Origin: Hyphomicrobiaceae bacterium
GTDB taxonomy: Bacteria > Pseudomonadota > Alphaproteobacteria > Rhizobiales > Hyphomicrobiaceae
Direction: 5' to 3'
Length of the DNA: 35,192 nucleotides
Assembly: GCA_024281145.1 (NCBI GenBank)
Contig: JAMXLN010000153.1
Coordinates: 1-35,192, forward strand
Of this stretch, positions 15,859 through 26,174 are shown piece by piece (the first letter of the stretch is position 1; each line of letters starts with the position of its first letter). The notes under the pieces are model-generated. The model was not told the DNA's origin. It did not search any database and saw only the letters and a program-made list of their open reading frames with translations. Made by a program: the position numbers and the translations under genes.

Positions 15859-17304
15859 ATGAGACGCACCAGGCGCGTCAAAATCGTTGCCACACTCGGA
15901 CCTGCGTCGTACGCCCCTGAGATGATCGAGCGGCTGTTTGAGGCCGGCGTCGACGTTTTCCGGATCAACATGAGCCACTCGCCCTTCGACCTGGTGAAGA
16001 AGGTGCACGCGGCGGTGCGCACGGCGGAGGCGCATTTCAGCCGACCCATCGGCATCCTCTGCGATCTGCAGGGCCCCAAGTTTCGCGTCGGCAATATTGC
16101 CGGGGAACGCGTCGCGCTGAGCGAGGGTGCGACGTTTCGGTTCGACAGCAGCGAGGTCGAGGGTGGCCCTCAGCGCGTCGGCCTGCCGCATCCGCAGATC
16201 TTCGAGGCGGTGGAACTTGGCCATACCCTGCTGCTCGACGACGGCAAGATTCGCATGACTGTCGTCGACAAAAACCGCGCCGGCATCGACGCCAAGGTCG
16301 TCGTGGGCGGAGTGCTGGCGAGCCGTAAGGGCATTAGCCTTCCCGACACGGTGCTGCCGATCGGACCGCTCACGGAGAAGGACAAGCGCGATCTCGATTT
16401 TGCGCTGCGCCTGGGCGTCGATTGGGTGGCGTTGTCGTTCGTGCAACGCGGCGACGATGTGAAGCTCGCGCGCCAACTGATCGGCCAGGGCGCCTGGATC
16501 ATGTCGAAGATCGAGAAACCCGCCGCCATCTCGGACTTGGAAAGCATCATCGCCCATTCAGATGGGCTGATGGTGGCGCGCGGTGACCTGGGCGTCGAGC
16601 TCCCTGTGGAGCGGGTGCCGGGGCTGCAGAAGCAGATCGTCAGCAAAGCGCGCAGCGCCGGCAAGCCCGTCGTGGTGGCGACGCAGATGCTTGAGAGCAT
16701 GATCGCTTCGCCCGTGCCAACACGGGCCGAGGTTTCGGACGTGGCCACTGCCGTGTTCGACGGTGCGGACGCGGTCATGCTCTCGGCTGAGTCTGCGGTG
16801 GGCAAGTATCCAATCGAGGCGATCCGCACGATGGATCGCATCGTCATCGAAGGCGAGAACGACCCGAGCTACAGTGCCCTTTTGCACGCGACGCGCACGC
16901 CGCCGCAGGCGACTGCCGCCGATGCGATTGCCGCCGCCGCCCACACCATCGCCGACACGCTGAAGCTGGCGGCCATCATCTGTTACACTGCGACGGGTTC
17001 CACGGCGCTGCGGGTCGCGCGCGAGCGCCCGGGACTGCCCGTCATCGCGCTGTCCCCGGTGCTGACCACTGCGCGCAAGCTGGCGGCGGTGTGGGGCATG
17101 CATTGCGTGTTGACGAGTGACCCCGAGAACCAGGCGGCAATGGTGCGCAAGGCCTGCCGCATCGCCTTCGATGAAGGCTTCGCCAGACCAGGCGAGGGTG
17201 TGATTATTGTCGCGGGTGTGCCACTGGGCTCGCCTGGCACCACCAATATGGTGCGCATCGCGCATCTGGACGATCAAGGCAATCCGGTGGCGGAAGGGGT
17301 GTGA
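15859..17304 (+). CDS. pyk: Pyruvate kinase
   Basis: The 481-residue product converts phosphoenolpyruvate and ADP to pyruvate and ATP. All main motifs are present: ATLGPAS (residues 11-17), FRINMSH (34-40), CDLQGPKFRVG (68-78) and the catalytic lysine in MSKIEK (Lys217). The metal-binding loop MVARGDLGVE starts at residue 238 and TQMLESM at 275. The alpha/beta C-terminal allosteric domain is present. Length fits the family. It is the last gene of the glycerate kinase, DUF1036, pyruvate kinase series and probably cotranscribed with DUF1036, from which it is separated by only four bases. No clear terminator is visible in the 227 bp that follow. Confidence 0.96.
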   Translation: MRRTRRVKIVATLGPASYAPEMIERLFEAGVDVFRINMSHSPFDLVKKVHAAVRTAEAHFSRPIGILCDLQGPKFRVGNIAGERVALSEGATFRFDSSEVEGGPQRVGLPHPQIFEAVELGHTLLLDDGKIRMTVVDKNRAGIDAKVVVGGVLASRKGISLPDTVLPIGPLTEKDKRDLDFALRLGVDWVALSFVQRGDDVKLARQLIGQGAWIMSKIEKPAAISDLESIIAHSDGLMVARGDLGVELPVERVPGLQKQIVSKARSAGKPVVVATQMLESMIASPVPTRAEVSDVATAVFDGADAVMLSAESAVGKYPIEAIRTMDRIVIEGENDPSYSALLHATRTPPQATAADAIAAAAHTIADTLKLAAIICYTATGSTALRVARERPGLPVIALSPVLTTARKLAAVWGMHCVLTSDPENQAAMVRKACRIAFDEGFARPGEGVIIVAGVPLGSPGTTNMVRIAHLDDQGNPVAEGV

Positions 17305-17531
17305 CGGCAAGAAGGCGCAGCGCCGCGCTTACGCCAGGAATTCGCCACAGGAATTGCGTTTCTCGACATCGGGCGCTTCTGCGGCCACGGAATCCCAAGC
17401 GCTTCGTGGCGCGCAGAAGGCGCATTGAGCTTGAGTTGCATGGCTTGCTGCTCTGCGGTTTGTGTGCAACCAAGCGGCGCGGAATGGAAACCGCGCCGTT
17501 GACCTGATGACCAGCCGGAGGGACGCCGGAC

Positions 17532-20495
17532 ATGGGGCGATCGCCGATTGCGCTCCTGCGCAGAGCTTTGAGCGCGTTGCTCTATTTCTTTTTGTTTGCT
17601 GCCGGTGCCAACGCGCAACCACCGGCAGGGGGCACCCCGCTCAAAGAAGTGCAAGTGCCGCAGGCTTCCTTCACGCTGGGCGACCCAGTTCCGGCCTGGG
17701 TTGAACGCGCATCTGAGGCGGAGGATTCGCAGACCGGGGCGCTGGTCCTGCCGCTGGTCGACACGCAATACATGCTGGGCGAGGAACCGGTCGTTTACGT
17801 TCGCCGCTCCGTAAAGGTCAACGATGCGGCCTCCCTCACGCAAGCAGGTCATGTCGCGGTGGTGTTCGTCCCGCAGTACCAGCGCTTGAGACTGCACGCT
17901 ATTCGCCTTCGGCGCGGCGCCGAAACGTTCGACCGAACGAACTCCTCGCCGGTGCGGTTCCTGCAGCGCGAGACCGGGCTGGAGCAGGGAGTGTACAGCG
18001 GCGAGGTCACCGCTTCTGTTCTTGTGAGCGACCTGCGCGTGGGCGATACCCTTGAATACGAGTACTCGATGGAGGGGCAGAACCCAGTGTTCGGCGGCAA
18101 GTTCGTCCAGTCCGCCAGTTGGGACCAGGGCTACCCCACCGCGCGGCGACGGATCGTGCTGAATTATCCCGTGGGCAGGCACGTCGCCTGGCGCCTCATT
18201 GGCGATGCGCAGAGCAAGCCTTTGGTGCCGCAGGAAAGCACCGTCGGTGGCATGCATCGGCTCGTGTTCGAGGAGCAGTCCTTGGCCAGCGTCAATCCCG
18301 AGCCGATGACCCCTGCGGACTACGCGCCCTATCGCTGGATGCAGTTCTCGGAGTTTCAGAGCTGGGCCGAGGTTGTCGCCTGGGCCGACGAGCTCTTCCA
18401 ATGGCACGGCGAGCTTAGCGGGGAGCTTCGCGAACTCGTCGAGGCCCTCAAGGCGAAAGCAACTCCCGAGGAAAGGGTGGTTGGAGCGCTGGAATTCGTA
18501 CAGTCCCAGATCCGATACTTCTCGGTCTCGCTGGGAGAGAGTTCCCATCGACCCACGCAGCCAGATATCGTGGTGCAGCATCGCTATGGCGACTGCAAGG
18601 ACAAATCGTTACTCTTGCTGACGATTTTGCGTGCCCTTGGCATCGAAGGCAGGCCCGTGCTGCTGGAGATCGGGCATCGCACGAAGATCGACAAGGCCTT
18701 GCCGAGCCCACTGCTCTTCAACCACGCGATCGTGCGCGTTGAGGTCGGCGGCCGCGCCTTCTATCTCGATCCGACGCGGCTTGGACAACATGGTCAGCTC
18801 AGCCAGATGGGCCAAGTGCACGAAGGTGCGCGCGTCCTCATCGTTGCGCCGCAGGGTCAGCAGCTCGCCACCATAGTCAGCGACAACGGCAAAGAGCTGA
18901 CGCGTGCCGAAACGAGCGAAATCGTGACGCTCCCCAAGCTTGATGGCGAAGCGCACATGCAGGTGCGGCACGTCTGGCGGGGGACCCTCGCCGAAAGTCT
19001 GCGCGTGATGCACGAGAGACTGCCGCGTGAGCAGATCGTCAAGTCGATCGCCCAGGCGCTCGAACCGCGCTACCCAGGCGCGACGCTGGTCGGGACACCG
19101 GACATCAGTGACGATCGCGAACACAACGTGTTGGCGATCACAGCCGAGTACTCGGTGCCGAAGTTCGCGATCGAGCGCGAGGGCAACTGGTTCGTGCGGT
19201 ACGCGCCGGACAACATGAAAGGCCTCCTGGCGTGGCCGGCCCAAGCGCGCAAGGTACCGCTGAAGCTTCCCGTATTTCCCTATGAGGCGAGCTATGCATT
19301 CGAGGTTCGTTTTCCAGATGAGGTCACCTCGCTCACCGACCCGCGCACCGACGCCGTCAACAGCAAATATTTTAGCTACTCCGTCACCTCGTCGTTCCGG
19401 GGCAGTATTGCCAGAGCCAAGATCCGCCTGGCGACGCTCGCAGATCAGGTTCCCGTAGCCGACCTGCAGAAATACTCCGATGATCTGGAGGCGATGAACA
19501 AGATCCTGGCTGGCGTGGTGATGATACCGAAGGGCGCGATCAAGTCCACAAAGGCTGGGCGCGGGGGCAAGATGGACCTCGGCCAGATGCTGCGCGAGCG
19601 TCTGCAGGAGACCGTGGACAAAACCAGCCAAGCGATCAAATCGGGTAAGCTTGTTGGCGTCGATCTCGCCAATTCCCACTGCCTGCGCAGCAATGCCTAT
19701 ACCGACCTTGGCAAGTTCGCAGAAGCACGCACGGACGCCGACGAAGCCGTGAAGCTCGTGCCGAACTCCGCCACCATCCTGATGTGCCGAGCCGCCGCTC
19801 ATTTTAGCGCGGGCGAGTTCGAAAAGAGCATCGAGGATTATTCGAAGGCGATAACGCTCGGGGCGACGGACGCGAAGGTGCTGCATTTGCGCGGCATGGC
19901 CAAGTTCTATGCCGGAAGGTTGGAAGAGGCGGCCGACGACTTCCTCAGAGCAGCCGATACGGACGACCGCGAGGCGCAAGTGATGAATGACTTGTGGTTG
20001 GCGTGGAGCTATCAAAGGTTGGGTCGGCCGCTGCCACAGGCGGTGCGGGAACGCGCGGCCCAAGAACCCAGGGGCGCTTGGCCGCGTCCGGCGCTCGCGG
20101 TGTTGGCGGGCGATGTTACGGCCGAGGAAATGCTCAAATTGATCGAGCGCAAGTCGGGCGACGAGCGCACCATGGCGTTGACTGAGGGCTATTTCTACCT
20201 TGCCCAGTACTATTTGGGCCGTGGCGAGACGGCGAAGGCGCGCAAGCTATTTGAGGATACACGACGTCTCAACGTCATCATCTACGTCGAGCACACCGCG
20301 GCCGGATTCGAATTGCAGCGGCTCGGTGCTTCGACGGAGACCGGAGCGGTCCCTCAACCATCGGTTTCCGGCTCGCGCCTAGGATCGTCCACGGCAGGAT
20401 CCGGCGCCTCGCAACTGCCGCAGAAGAAGGCAGCTCCCAAAGGAGTTGGCAAGGCGCCCGACGGCTGGAACCAGCAATTGTGGAGGGGGCAGTGA
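17532..20495 (+). CDS. DUF3857/transglutaminase-like protein with TPR repeats
   Basis: This large 987-residue protein has a signal peptide (cleavage near GANAQ, residue 29), then a DUF3857 domain (about residues 90-235). A transglutaminase-like domain follows with the triad Cys355 (YGDCKDKS), His398 (FNHAIV) and Asp413 (YLDPT). A beta-rich region comes next, then TPR-type helices (about 720-830), for example LVPNSATILMCRAAAHFSAGEFEKSIEDYSKA. The last 60 residues are Ser/Ala/Lys-rich. The complete triad suggests a peptidase or transpeptidase rather than a dead fold, acting in the periplasm; substrates of the family are unknown. The start at ATG 17532 is preceded by GGAGGGA. It is followed by the esterase gene after 65 bp, possibly in one transcript. 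Confidence 0.9.
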   Translation: MGRSPIALLRRALSALLYFFLFAAGANAQPPAGGTPLKEVQVPQASFTLGDPVPAWVERASEAEDSQTGALVLPLVDTQYMLGEEPVVYVRRSVKVNDAASLTQAGHVAVVFVPQYQRLRLHAIRLRRGAETFDRTNSSPVRFLQRETGLEQGVYSGEVTASVLVSDLRVGDTLEYEYSMEGQNPVFGGKFVQSASWDQGYPTARRRIVLNYPVGRHVAWRLIGDAQSKPLVPQESTVGGMHRLVFEEQSLASVNPEPMTPADYAPYRWMQFSEFQSWAEVVAWADELFQWHGELSGELRELVEALKAKATPEERVVGALEFVQSQIRYFSVSLGESSHRPTQPDIVVQHRYGDCKDKSLLLLTILRALGIEGRPVLLEIGHRTKIDKALPSPLLFNHAIVRVEVGGRAFYLDPTRLGQHGQLSQMGQVHEGARVLIVAPQGQQLATIVSDNGKELTRAETSEIVTLPKLDGEAHMQVRHVWRGTLAESLRVMHERLPREQIVKSIAQALEPRYPGATLVGTPDISDDREHNVLAITAEYSVPKFAIEREGNWFVRYAPDNMKGLLAWPAQARKVPLKLPVFPYEASYAFEVRFPDEVTSLTDPRTDAVNSKYFSYSVTSSFRGSIARAKIRLATLADQVPVADLQKYSDDLEAMNKILAGVVMIPKGAIKSTKAGRGGKMDLGQMLRERLQETVDKTSQAIKSGKLVGVDLANSHCLRSNAYTDLGKFAEARTDADEAVKLVPNSATILMCRAAAHFSAGEFEKSIEDYSKAITLGATDAKVLHLRGMAKFYAGRLEEAADDFLRAADTDDREAQVMNDLWLAWSYQRLGRPLPQAVRERAAQEPRGAWPRPALAVLAGDVTAEEMLKLIERKSGDERTMALTEGYFYLAQYYLGRGETAKARKLFEDTRRLNVIIYVEHTAAGFELQRLGASTETGAVPQPSVSGSRLGSSTAGSGASQLPQKKAAPKGVGKAPDGWNQQLWRGQ

Positions 20496-20560
20496 GCTGG
20501 AGGTTCACGATCGCACCCGTCGGCAATACCTGCAAACGATCGCCGCTGAGCTGAGCTGAA

Positions 20561-21454
20561 ATGCGAGGCGTGCTTCGACGCCGCGTGTGGGCTCTCGCCG
20601 TGGGCGCGGCGCTCGCAAGCTCTCCCGTGCGCGGCGAAGCGATCCGCATCGAGACCAAGGACGGAATGCGCAACGCCATCCTGGTTCCGGCCCGGCCGGA
20701 TCCGGGGCCAACCATCATCGTGCTGCACGGCGCGGCCATCGGCGCAGAATGGACCCTGCGCGCATCCGGCTTCGCGGAGGCGGCCGCCGGGCACGGCTTT
20801 GCCGCGGTGTTTCCCGACGGCGTCTATCGGGTTTGGAACGATGGCCGCGAGGGGGGCCGCGTCTCCCGTATCGACGATGTGGGTTTCCTGCACCGGCTCG
20901 TGGATTGGCTCGTCGGCCACGGTGTCGCCGATCCCGCGCGCGTCTATCTTGCCGGCGTATCAAACGGCGGCATGATGACCTTCCGCATGGTCTGCGAGGC
21001 GGCCGAGCTGTTCGCCGGCGCCGGCACCATCATTGCCAATATGCCGGCCGCCATCGGCGACGGCTGCCGACCCAAAAAGCCGCTGCCGATTGTCATGTTG
21101 AATGGCACAGCGGATCCGCTCGTACCCTACGGGGGTGGTGGTGTGGGCTTTGCTGGCAGGCACGGCAATGTCTGGTCGGCCGAGCGCACGGCAGCGTTCC
21201 TGGCCGAAGTCAACGGTTGCGGCGGCCCAGCCACACGCCTGCTGGCGACCGCGCCTGAGGAAGCGACGAAGGTCGTGCGGTTGGATTGGTCTTCGTGCAG
21301 CTCAGGGCGCCCGGTCACGCTTTATCGCATCGAGGGCGGTGGTCATCAGCTATTCGGCCGCACGGACATTTTTCCCGCCATCCTAGGCCCCGGCACGCGG
21401 CTGATTTCTGCCCCCGAGGTGATGCTGGAGCTTTTCGCGGGAACCGGGCGCTAG
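20561..21454 (+). CDS. Secreted PHB-depolymerase-type esterase
   Basis: The 297-residue product is an alpha/beta hydrolase of the polyhydroxybutyrate depolymerase/LpqC esterase family. An N-terminal signal peptide (cleavage near residue 25) sends it out of the cytoplasm. The oxyanion segment is VLHGAAIGAEW (54-64). The nucleophile is Ser134 in GVSNGG, the acid Asp185 in NGTADPLVPY and the histidine His262 in GGGHQLFG, so the triad is complete. Feruloyl and acetylxylan esterases share this family, and there is no substrate-binding domain to point to PHB; the true ester is unknown. It lies downstream of the DUF3857 gene and ends convergently with usg. Confidence 0.87.
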   Translation: MRGVLRRRVWALAVGAALASSPVRGEAIRIETKDGMRNAILVPARPDPGPTIIVLHGAAIGAEWTLRASGFAEAAAGHGFAAVFPDGVYRVWNDGREGGRVSRIDDVGFLHRLVDWLVGHGVADPARVYLAGVSNGGMMTFRMVCEAAELFAGAGTIIANMPAAIGDGCRPKKPLPIVMLNGTADPLVPYGGGGVGFAGRHGNVWSAERTAAFLAEVNGCGGPATRLLATAPEEATKVVRLDWSSCSSGRPVTLYRIEGGGHQLFGRTDIFPAILGPGTRLISAPEVMLELFAGTGR

Positions 21455-21566
21455 GGCGAGTTCACCCGCGGGCCACGCATCCTGGGCAGCGACCGCGCGC
21501 TCGCTCTGCTCCGGTCGGCTGACGTTGCTGGGCGCGACGAGCCAGGGTCTGGGAGCGACGGCGCGC

Positions 21567-21848
21567 TCAGTGCACGCGGAATTCGTCGCCCACGAGGCGC
21601 AGCTCTGCAGGCGTGATCAGCCGCTTGTGCGCGACGCGCACGCGGAAGAGTTTGCCGTCGAGGTTGCGCGACCAGAAGTCGAGAAAGGTTCGCAGGCGCG
21701 GAAAGCGCGGATGCTCGTCATAGTCCTGCCAGATGTAGCTCTGCAGCAATGAGGGATGATCGGGCAGCCGATAGAGAATTTCCGCGGTCGTGAGGCTGAA
21801 CCCCGCAAGCTGTGCGCGGAAACTTTGGTCGATCCTGCGAGCTGTCAT
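21567..21848 (-). CDS. usg: Usg family protein
   Basis: The 93-residue protein matches the Usg family across its length, including [20 protein letters not shown] and the Trp/Tyr-rich stretch [15 protein letters not shown]. The family was named for its place near tryptophan biosynthesis genes in other bacteria, but its function is unknown and no trp gene is present here. The ATG at 21848 has GAGGT eight bases upstream. It is transcribed divergently from groES. Confidence 0.88.
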   Translation of the reverse strand: MTARRIDQSFRAQLAGFSLTTAEILYRLPDHPSLLQSYIWQDYDEHPRFPRLRTFLDFWSRNLDGKLFRVRVAHKRLITPAELRLVGDEFRVH

Positions 21849-22051
21849 GCGCCGTCACCTCACCCTGTTGACGCGCACCATTGGCCAGTCTAATGGCGAT
21901 TCGCGCGTGATGGGTTGCATTCCTCCCACAGCCTCCCGTTTGTCGCTGCAAGGGCGGCGGCTCGATGCATTGCCGCGCTTCGAGCCTTCAGTTTGGCAAC
22001 GAAGCAATTGCAGATCCAGTTCCGCCGGGGTTTGCGCCCCTGACCGCAGCA

Positions 22052-22072
22052 GCGATCTCGCGGCGAGATCGC
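22052..22072. repeat. Perfect 9-bp inverted repeat beside CIRCE
   Basis: GCGATCTCG (22052-22060) and CGAGATCGC (22064-22072) are perfect inverted repeats around a 3-base centre. The element ends three bases before the CIRCE operator and lies just upstream of the -35 box. No U-tract follows, so a terminator is unlikely and a protein site is more plausible. Confidence 0.7.
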
Positions 22073-22075
22073 GCC

Positions 22076-22102
22076 CTAGCACTCTCTGCTTGACAGTGCT
22101 AA
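22076..22102 (+). promoter_or_regulatory. CIRCE operator (HrcA binding site)
   Basis: CTAGCACTC (22076-22084), nine bases, then CAGTGCTAA (22094-22102) match the CIRCE consensus TTAGCACTC-N9-GAGTGCTAA with only the outermost left base and the first base of the right arm altered. CIRCE is the binding site of the heat-sensitive repressor HrcA. Its position over the -35 box of the groES promoter explains repression at normal temperature. Confidence 0.93.
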
Positions 22103-22118
22103 CAGGGCTCTCTTATAC
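22090..22118 (+). promoter_or_regulatory. groESL promoter
   Basis: TTGACA (22090-22095) is a perfect -35 box inside CIRCE. After 17 bases TTATAC (22113-22118) provides the -10, read as CTTATAC when the preceding base is included. It is a sigma-70-type promoter under HrcA control. A classical RpoH-type -35 box was not seen at this position. Confidence 0.8.
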
Positions 22119-22224
22119 GTCCGCCGCGGTGCTGCCGCCCTGCCCAACTCCGGGGACGCAAGTGGGCGCGCAGCATCGCGCAATGAGTAGACACCATCGG
22201 ATCTGCAACAGTGAGGTTGAGGCC

Positions 22225-22539
22225 ATGAAGTTTCGCCCTCTCCACGACCGCGTCGTCGTGCGCCGCATCGAAGAGGACATGAAGACTGCCGGCGGCATTA
22301 TCATCCCCGACACGGCCAAGGAAAAGCCGATGCAGGGCGAGATCATTGCTGCCGGTCCTGGAGCGCGGGACGAAAGCGGCAAGCTCGTTCCTCTCGACGT
22401 CAAAAAGGGCGACCGCGTTTTGTTCGGCAAGTGGTCCGGCACCGAGGTCAAGATCGACGGCCAGGAGTTGCTCATTATGAAGGAGAGCGACATCCTCGGC
22501 ATCATCGAGGGAAAGGCATCCGTCCGCGCGGCAGCTTAA
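22225..22539 (+). CDS. groES: Co-chaperonin GroES
   Basis: The 104-residue product is the GroES lid of the GroEL/ES folding machine. It begins [14 protein letters not shown] and includes the mobile loop [20 protein letters not shown] (residues 15-34) that contacts GroEL. It ends in the beta-barrel roof and dome. The ATG at 22225 is chosen over the longer open frame because family members start exactly here and GAGG lies just upstream. It is the first gene of the CIRCE-controlled groESL operon, 150 bp ahead of groEL. Confidence 0.98.
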   Translation: MKFRPLHDRVVVRRIEEDMKTAGGIIIPDTAKEKPMQGEIIAAGPGARDESGKLVPLDVKKGDRVLFGKWSGTEVKIDGQELLIMKESDILGIIEGKASVRAAA

Positions 22540-24333
<1,794 letters not shown>

Positions 24334-24357
24334 GCAGCCTCAACTGCCAAGCTGGTT

Positions 24358-24404
24358 GCGGCCGCCCGCGTGTCTGTTCGTGGACCACGCGCGCGGCCGC
24401 TCTT
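24358..24404 (+). terminator. Probable groESL terminator
   Basis: GCGGCCGCCCGCGTG (24358-24372) and CACGCGCGCGGCCGC (24386-24400) form a long GC-rich hairpin, with a minor mismatch, 25 bases beyond the groEL stop. TCTT follows, so the U-tract is short, but the stem is very strong. Confidence 0.65.
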
Positions 24405-24511
24405 ATGCCTGCTCGGCAATTCAATCAGCATTGGGATGCAGGCGCGGCGGGCAGCCGATCGGAGCGATGGTGCACATTTGAGCGAGCGGGCCGGCGATGC
24501 TAGGCTAAGAT

Positions 24512-24724
24512 ATGCTCAAGAAAAGGCCCAACAAACTCACCAAAAAAGACGCGATCAAAGGAGCGACGCTGGACGCGGCGGCGAAGAAGCGGCGGGCGTT
24601 GAAGGCCGCGGCACAGCCTTGCACATTCATGGGCATACCGGTTGCCGATCCGGCAGTTAAACCCCGCGGCACGACGGTCAAGAAGATCCGTGAAGCTGTC
24701 GCCGCGGTGCGCAAGAGCGCGTGA
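24512..24724 (+). CDS. Small basic protein, first gene of a TIR/NDT-like pair
   Basis: The 70-residue product is strongly basic, with clusters KKRPNKLTKKDAIKG and AAKKRRALKAAA. A central PCTFMGIPVADPAVKPRG segment and a C-terminal helix KKIREAVAAVRK follow. I do not recognise the family. Size and charge suit a nucleic-acid or acidic-partner-binding protein. It lies 12 bp upstream of the next gene on the same strand, so the two are probably cotranscribed. The upstream sequence has no strong Shine-Dalgarno; a weak TTGAGC-N17-TAGGCT (24478-24506) could give a nearly leaderless transcript. Codon usage looks ordinary for the window. Alternative: a chance open frame, but the spacing to its neighbour argues against that. 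Confidence 0.55.
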   Translation: MLKKRPNKLTKKDAIKGATLDAAAKKRRALKAAAQPCTFMGIPVADPAVKPRGTTVKKIREAVAAVRKSA

Positions 24725-24736
24725 GACGAAACCCGC

Positions 24737-25375
24737 ATGGCGCGCTCAAGACGCGACGCGCTCAACGTTTTTATAAACGCACCCTTCGATCCTGCTTACG
24801 ATCCCTTGCTTGAGGCGATGGTCTTCATGATCCATGCTGCTGGCTTTCGGGCCCGCTGCGCCCTCGAAGAGAATGACAGCGGCGACATTCGTCTCGACAA
24901 ATTAGTACGCTTGATCGACGAGAGCCCGCGTTCAATCCATGATTTGTCGCGCATAAAACCGGTTAGGCAGCAGGTGAGTGAGTTGCCTCGTTTCAATATG
25001 CCGTTCGAGCTCGGCCTATGCATGGGGGCCAGACGCTTCAGCGCTTCACATAGGTACGACAAGATCAAGATCATGGTGAGTGAGCCCTACAAGTTGCCCG
25101 AATATCTCTCCGACCTCGGCGGCAACGATCCGGACGCGCACCACGAAGATCCCCATCAGGTCCTCATGATCGTGCGAGATTTCCTGCAGAACGCCCGCAG
25201 GGGTAAGCCCTTGCCTGGGCGCACCGCGCTTGTTGCGACCTTCGATCGATTCAAGCGCGCGATCCCAAAAATCGCCGAAGGCATTGAACACGGTGCTGGC
25301 GAGATCGGCGTCCGGAAGAACTTCCCCACTTTCGTGTGGTGCCTTACCGAGTTCTTGAAGGGTGCCGAAAACTAA
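24737..25375 (+). CDS. TIR/deoxyribosyltransferase-like protein
   Basis: The 212-residue product begins with a Rossmann-type first strand and loop, NVFINAPFDPAYDPL (residues 10-24). Then come GFRARCALEENDSGDIRLDKL (about 36-56), SIHDLSR (about 66-72) and the motif RFNMPFELGLCMGARRF (about 85-101). The FELG glutamate and the order of motifs resemble nucleoside 2-deoxyribosyltransferases and bacterial TIR-like domains, in which a glutamate in a similar helix is catalytic and NAD or nucleosides are substrates. That assignment is by eye. I recall similar uncharacterised bacterial proteins of about 200 residues. The C-terminal half (HHEDPHQVLMIVRDFL, then a helix ending LTEFLKG) is conserved-looking. 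It is probably cotranscribed with the small basic gene, and a defence or signalling role is inference. Confidence 0.7.
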   Translation: MARSRRDALNVFINAPFDPAYDPLLEAMVFMIHAAGFRARCALEENDSGDIRLDKLVRLIDESPRSIHDLSRIKPVRQQVSELPRFNMPFELGLCMGARRFSASHRYDKIKIMVSEPYKLPEYLSDLGGNDPDAHHEDPHQVLMIVRDFLQNARRGKPLPGRTALVATFDRFKRAIPKIAEGIEHGAGEIGVRKNFPTFVWCLTEFLKGAEN

Positions 25376-26174
25376 CCGGTGCGCTGGTCAATGACACCCT
25401 TATCCTGGGGTTATGCTGGTACGCCCGCCAGGTGCGTAATTCGTGCCCTGGCGTGCCGCTGCGCGGCGGCCCCGACACGGGAGCACCGCCTTTTGTTTGC
25501 ATGACTAGCCAAATCTGCGCGCACAAGAGATCCCGGTAAGGCGGCATGATGTTAGATCAGCCGCTTAGCTCTATCGCCGGTGGACAAACGCTCCAAGCTT
25601 TTGCTGATTTGCTGAGGCCTTCTCCCCCTTCTACCACCCACACCCTGATGTTCTCCGCACGCTGTGCACGCGCAATCCGATCTCGCGTCCTTCATGACAA
25701 ATGGGAAAGAGGCGGGAGCTACCCGCGAGTTGTGTCAACACGAATGAGAGTAGCACTTCGGAAATTGCGATCGTCGCTGTTAGCAATTGGAGGCTTCGTT
25801 GGTACGGGGCGAGAAAATCGTCCCGAACGCCCAACGCGCCGCCCCTGGGATGCTCCCTTCTCGGGCGTCGCTTGCCGCGAATTACCCCTTCGTTTGGCTT
25901 ACTAGCCACACGGTTGGCGAACGCCCGAGGGCAGCCGCCAGCCGCATTCACAAAGTGTCAGCCCGGCGCCCGTTGTCCAGACAGGGTCCGTGGCTAGGAC
26001 GCAAAGCAGTCTCAGGCACTAACCGTATACGTCCGCTGCATCATGAACCAATATCAAAGGAGCTCCGGCAACGGTGCACGCCGCCGGAGCTCAAAAAGTT
26101 GTAGCGTCAATGCAGTGCGCTGTTGCTGCAAGGGGATGGACGCTACGGCCTCGTTGTTAATTCGCGATGGTATG
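25376..26174. other. Long intergenic stretch, no supported gene
   Basis: Nearly 800 bases carry several overlapping open frames on both strands (for example 25546-25905 plus and 25951-25631 minus). None has a ribosome site, a recognisable family or convincing composition. The stretch may be decayed DNA. A strong inverted repeat near its right end is listed separately. Confidence 0.5.
26060..26092 (-). terminator. Hairpin downstream of the Omp gene
   Basis: GAGCTCCGGC (26060-26069) and GCCGGAGCTC (26083-26092) form a perfect 10-bp stem with a 13-base loop. On the minus strand it follows the Omp stop by about 80 bases and is followed by CTTTGATATT; on the plus strand by AAAAAG. A minus-strand terminator is the simplest reading. 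Confidence 0.5.

Larger units (their letters stand above)
21849..22224. other. Divergent usg/groES control region
   Basis: These 376 bases separate usg and groES. The half near usg shows no structure I can support. The half near groES holds a perfect inverted repeat, a CIRCE operator and an overlapping promoter, each listed separately. The transcript leader before groES is about 100 bases. Confidence 0.7.

Noticed and set aside
25546-25905. 119-codon plus-strand reading after the TIR/NDT-like gene
   Set aside because: No ribosome site, no domain, and overlapping frames on both strands look equally poor.
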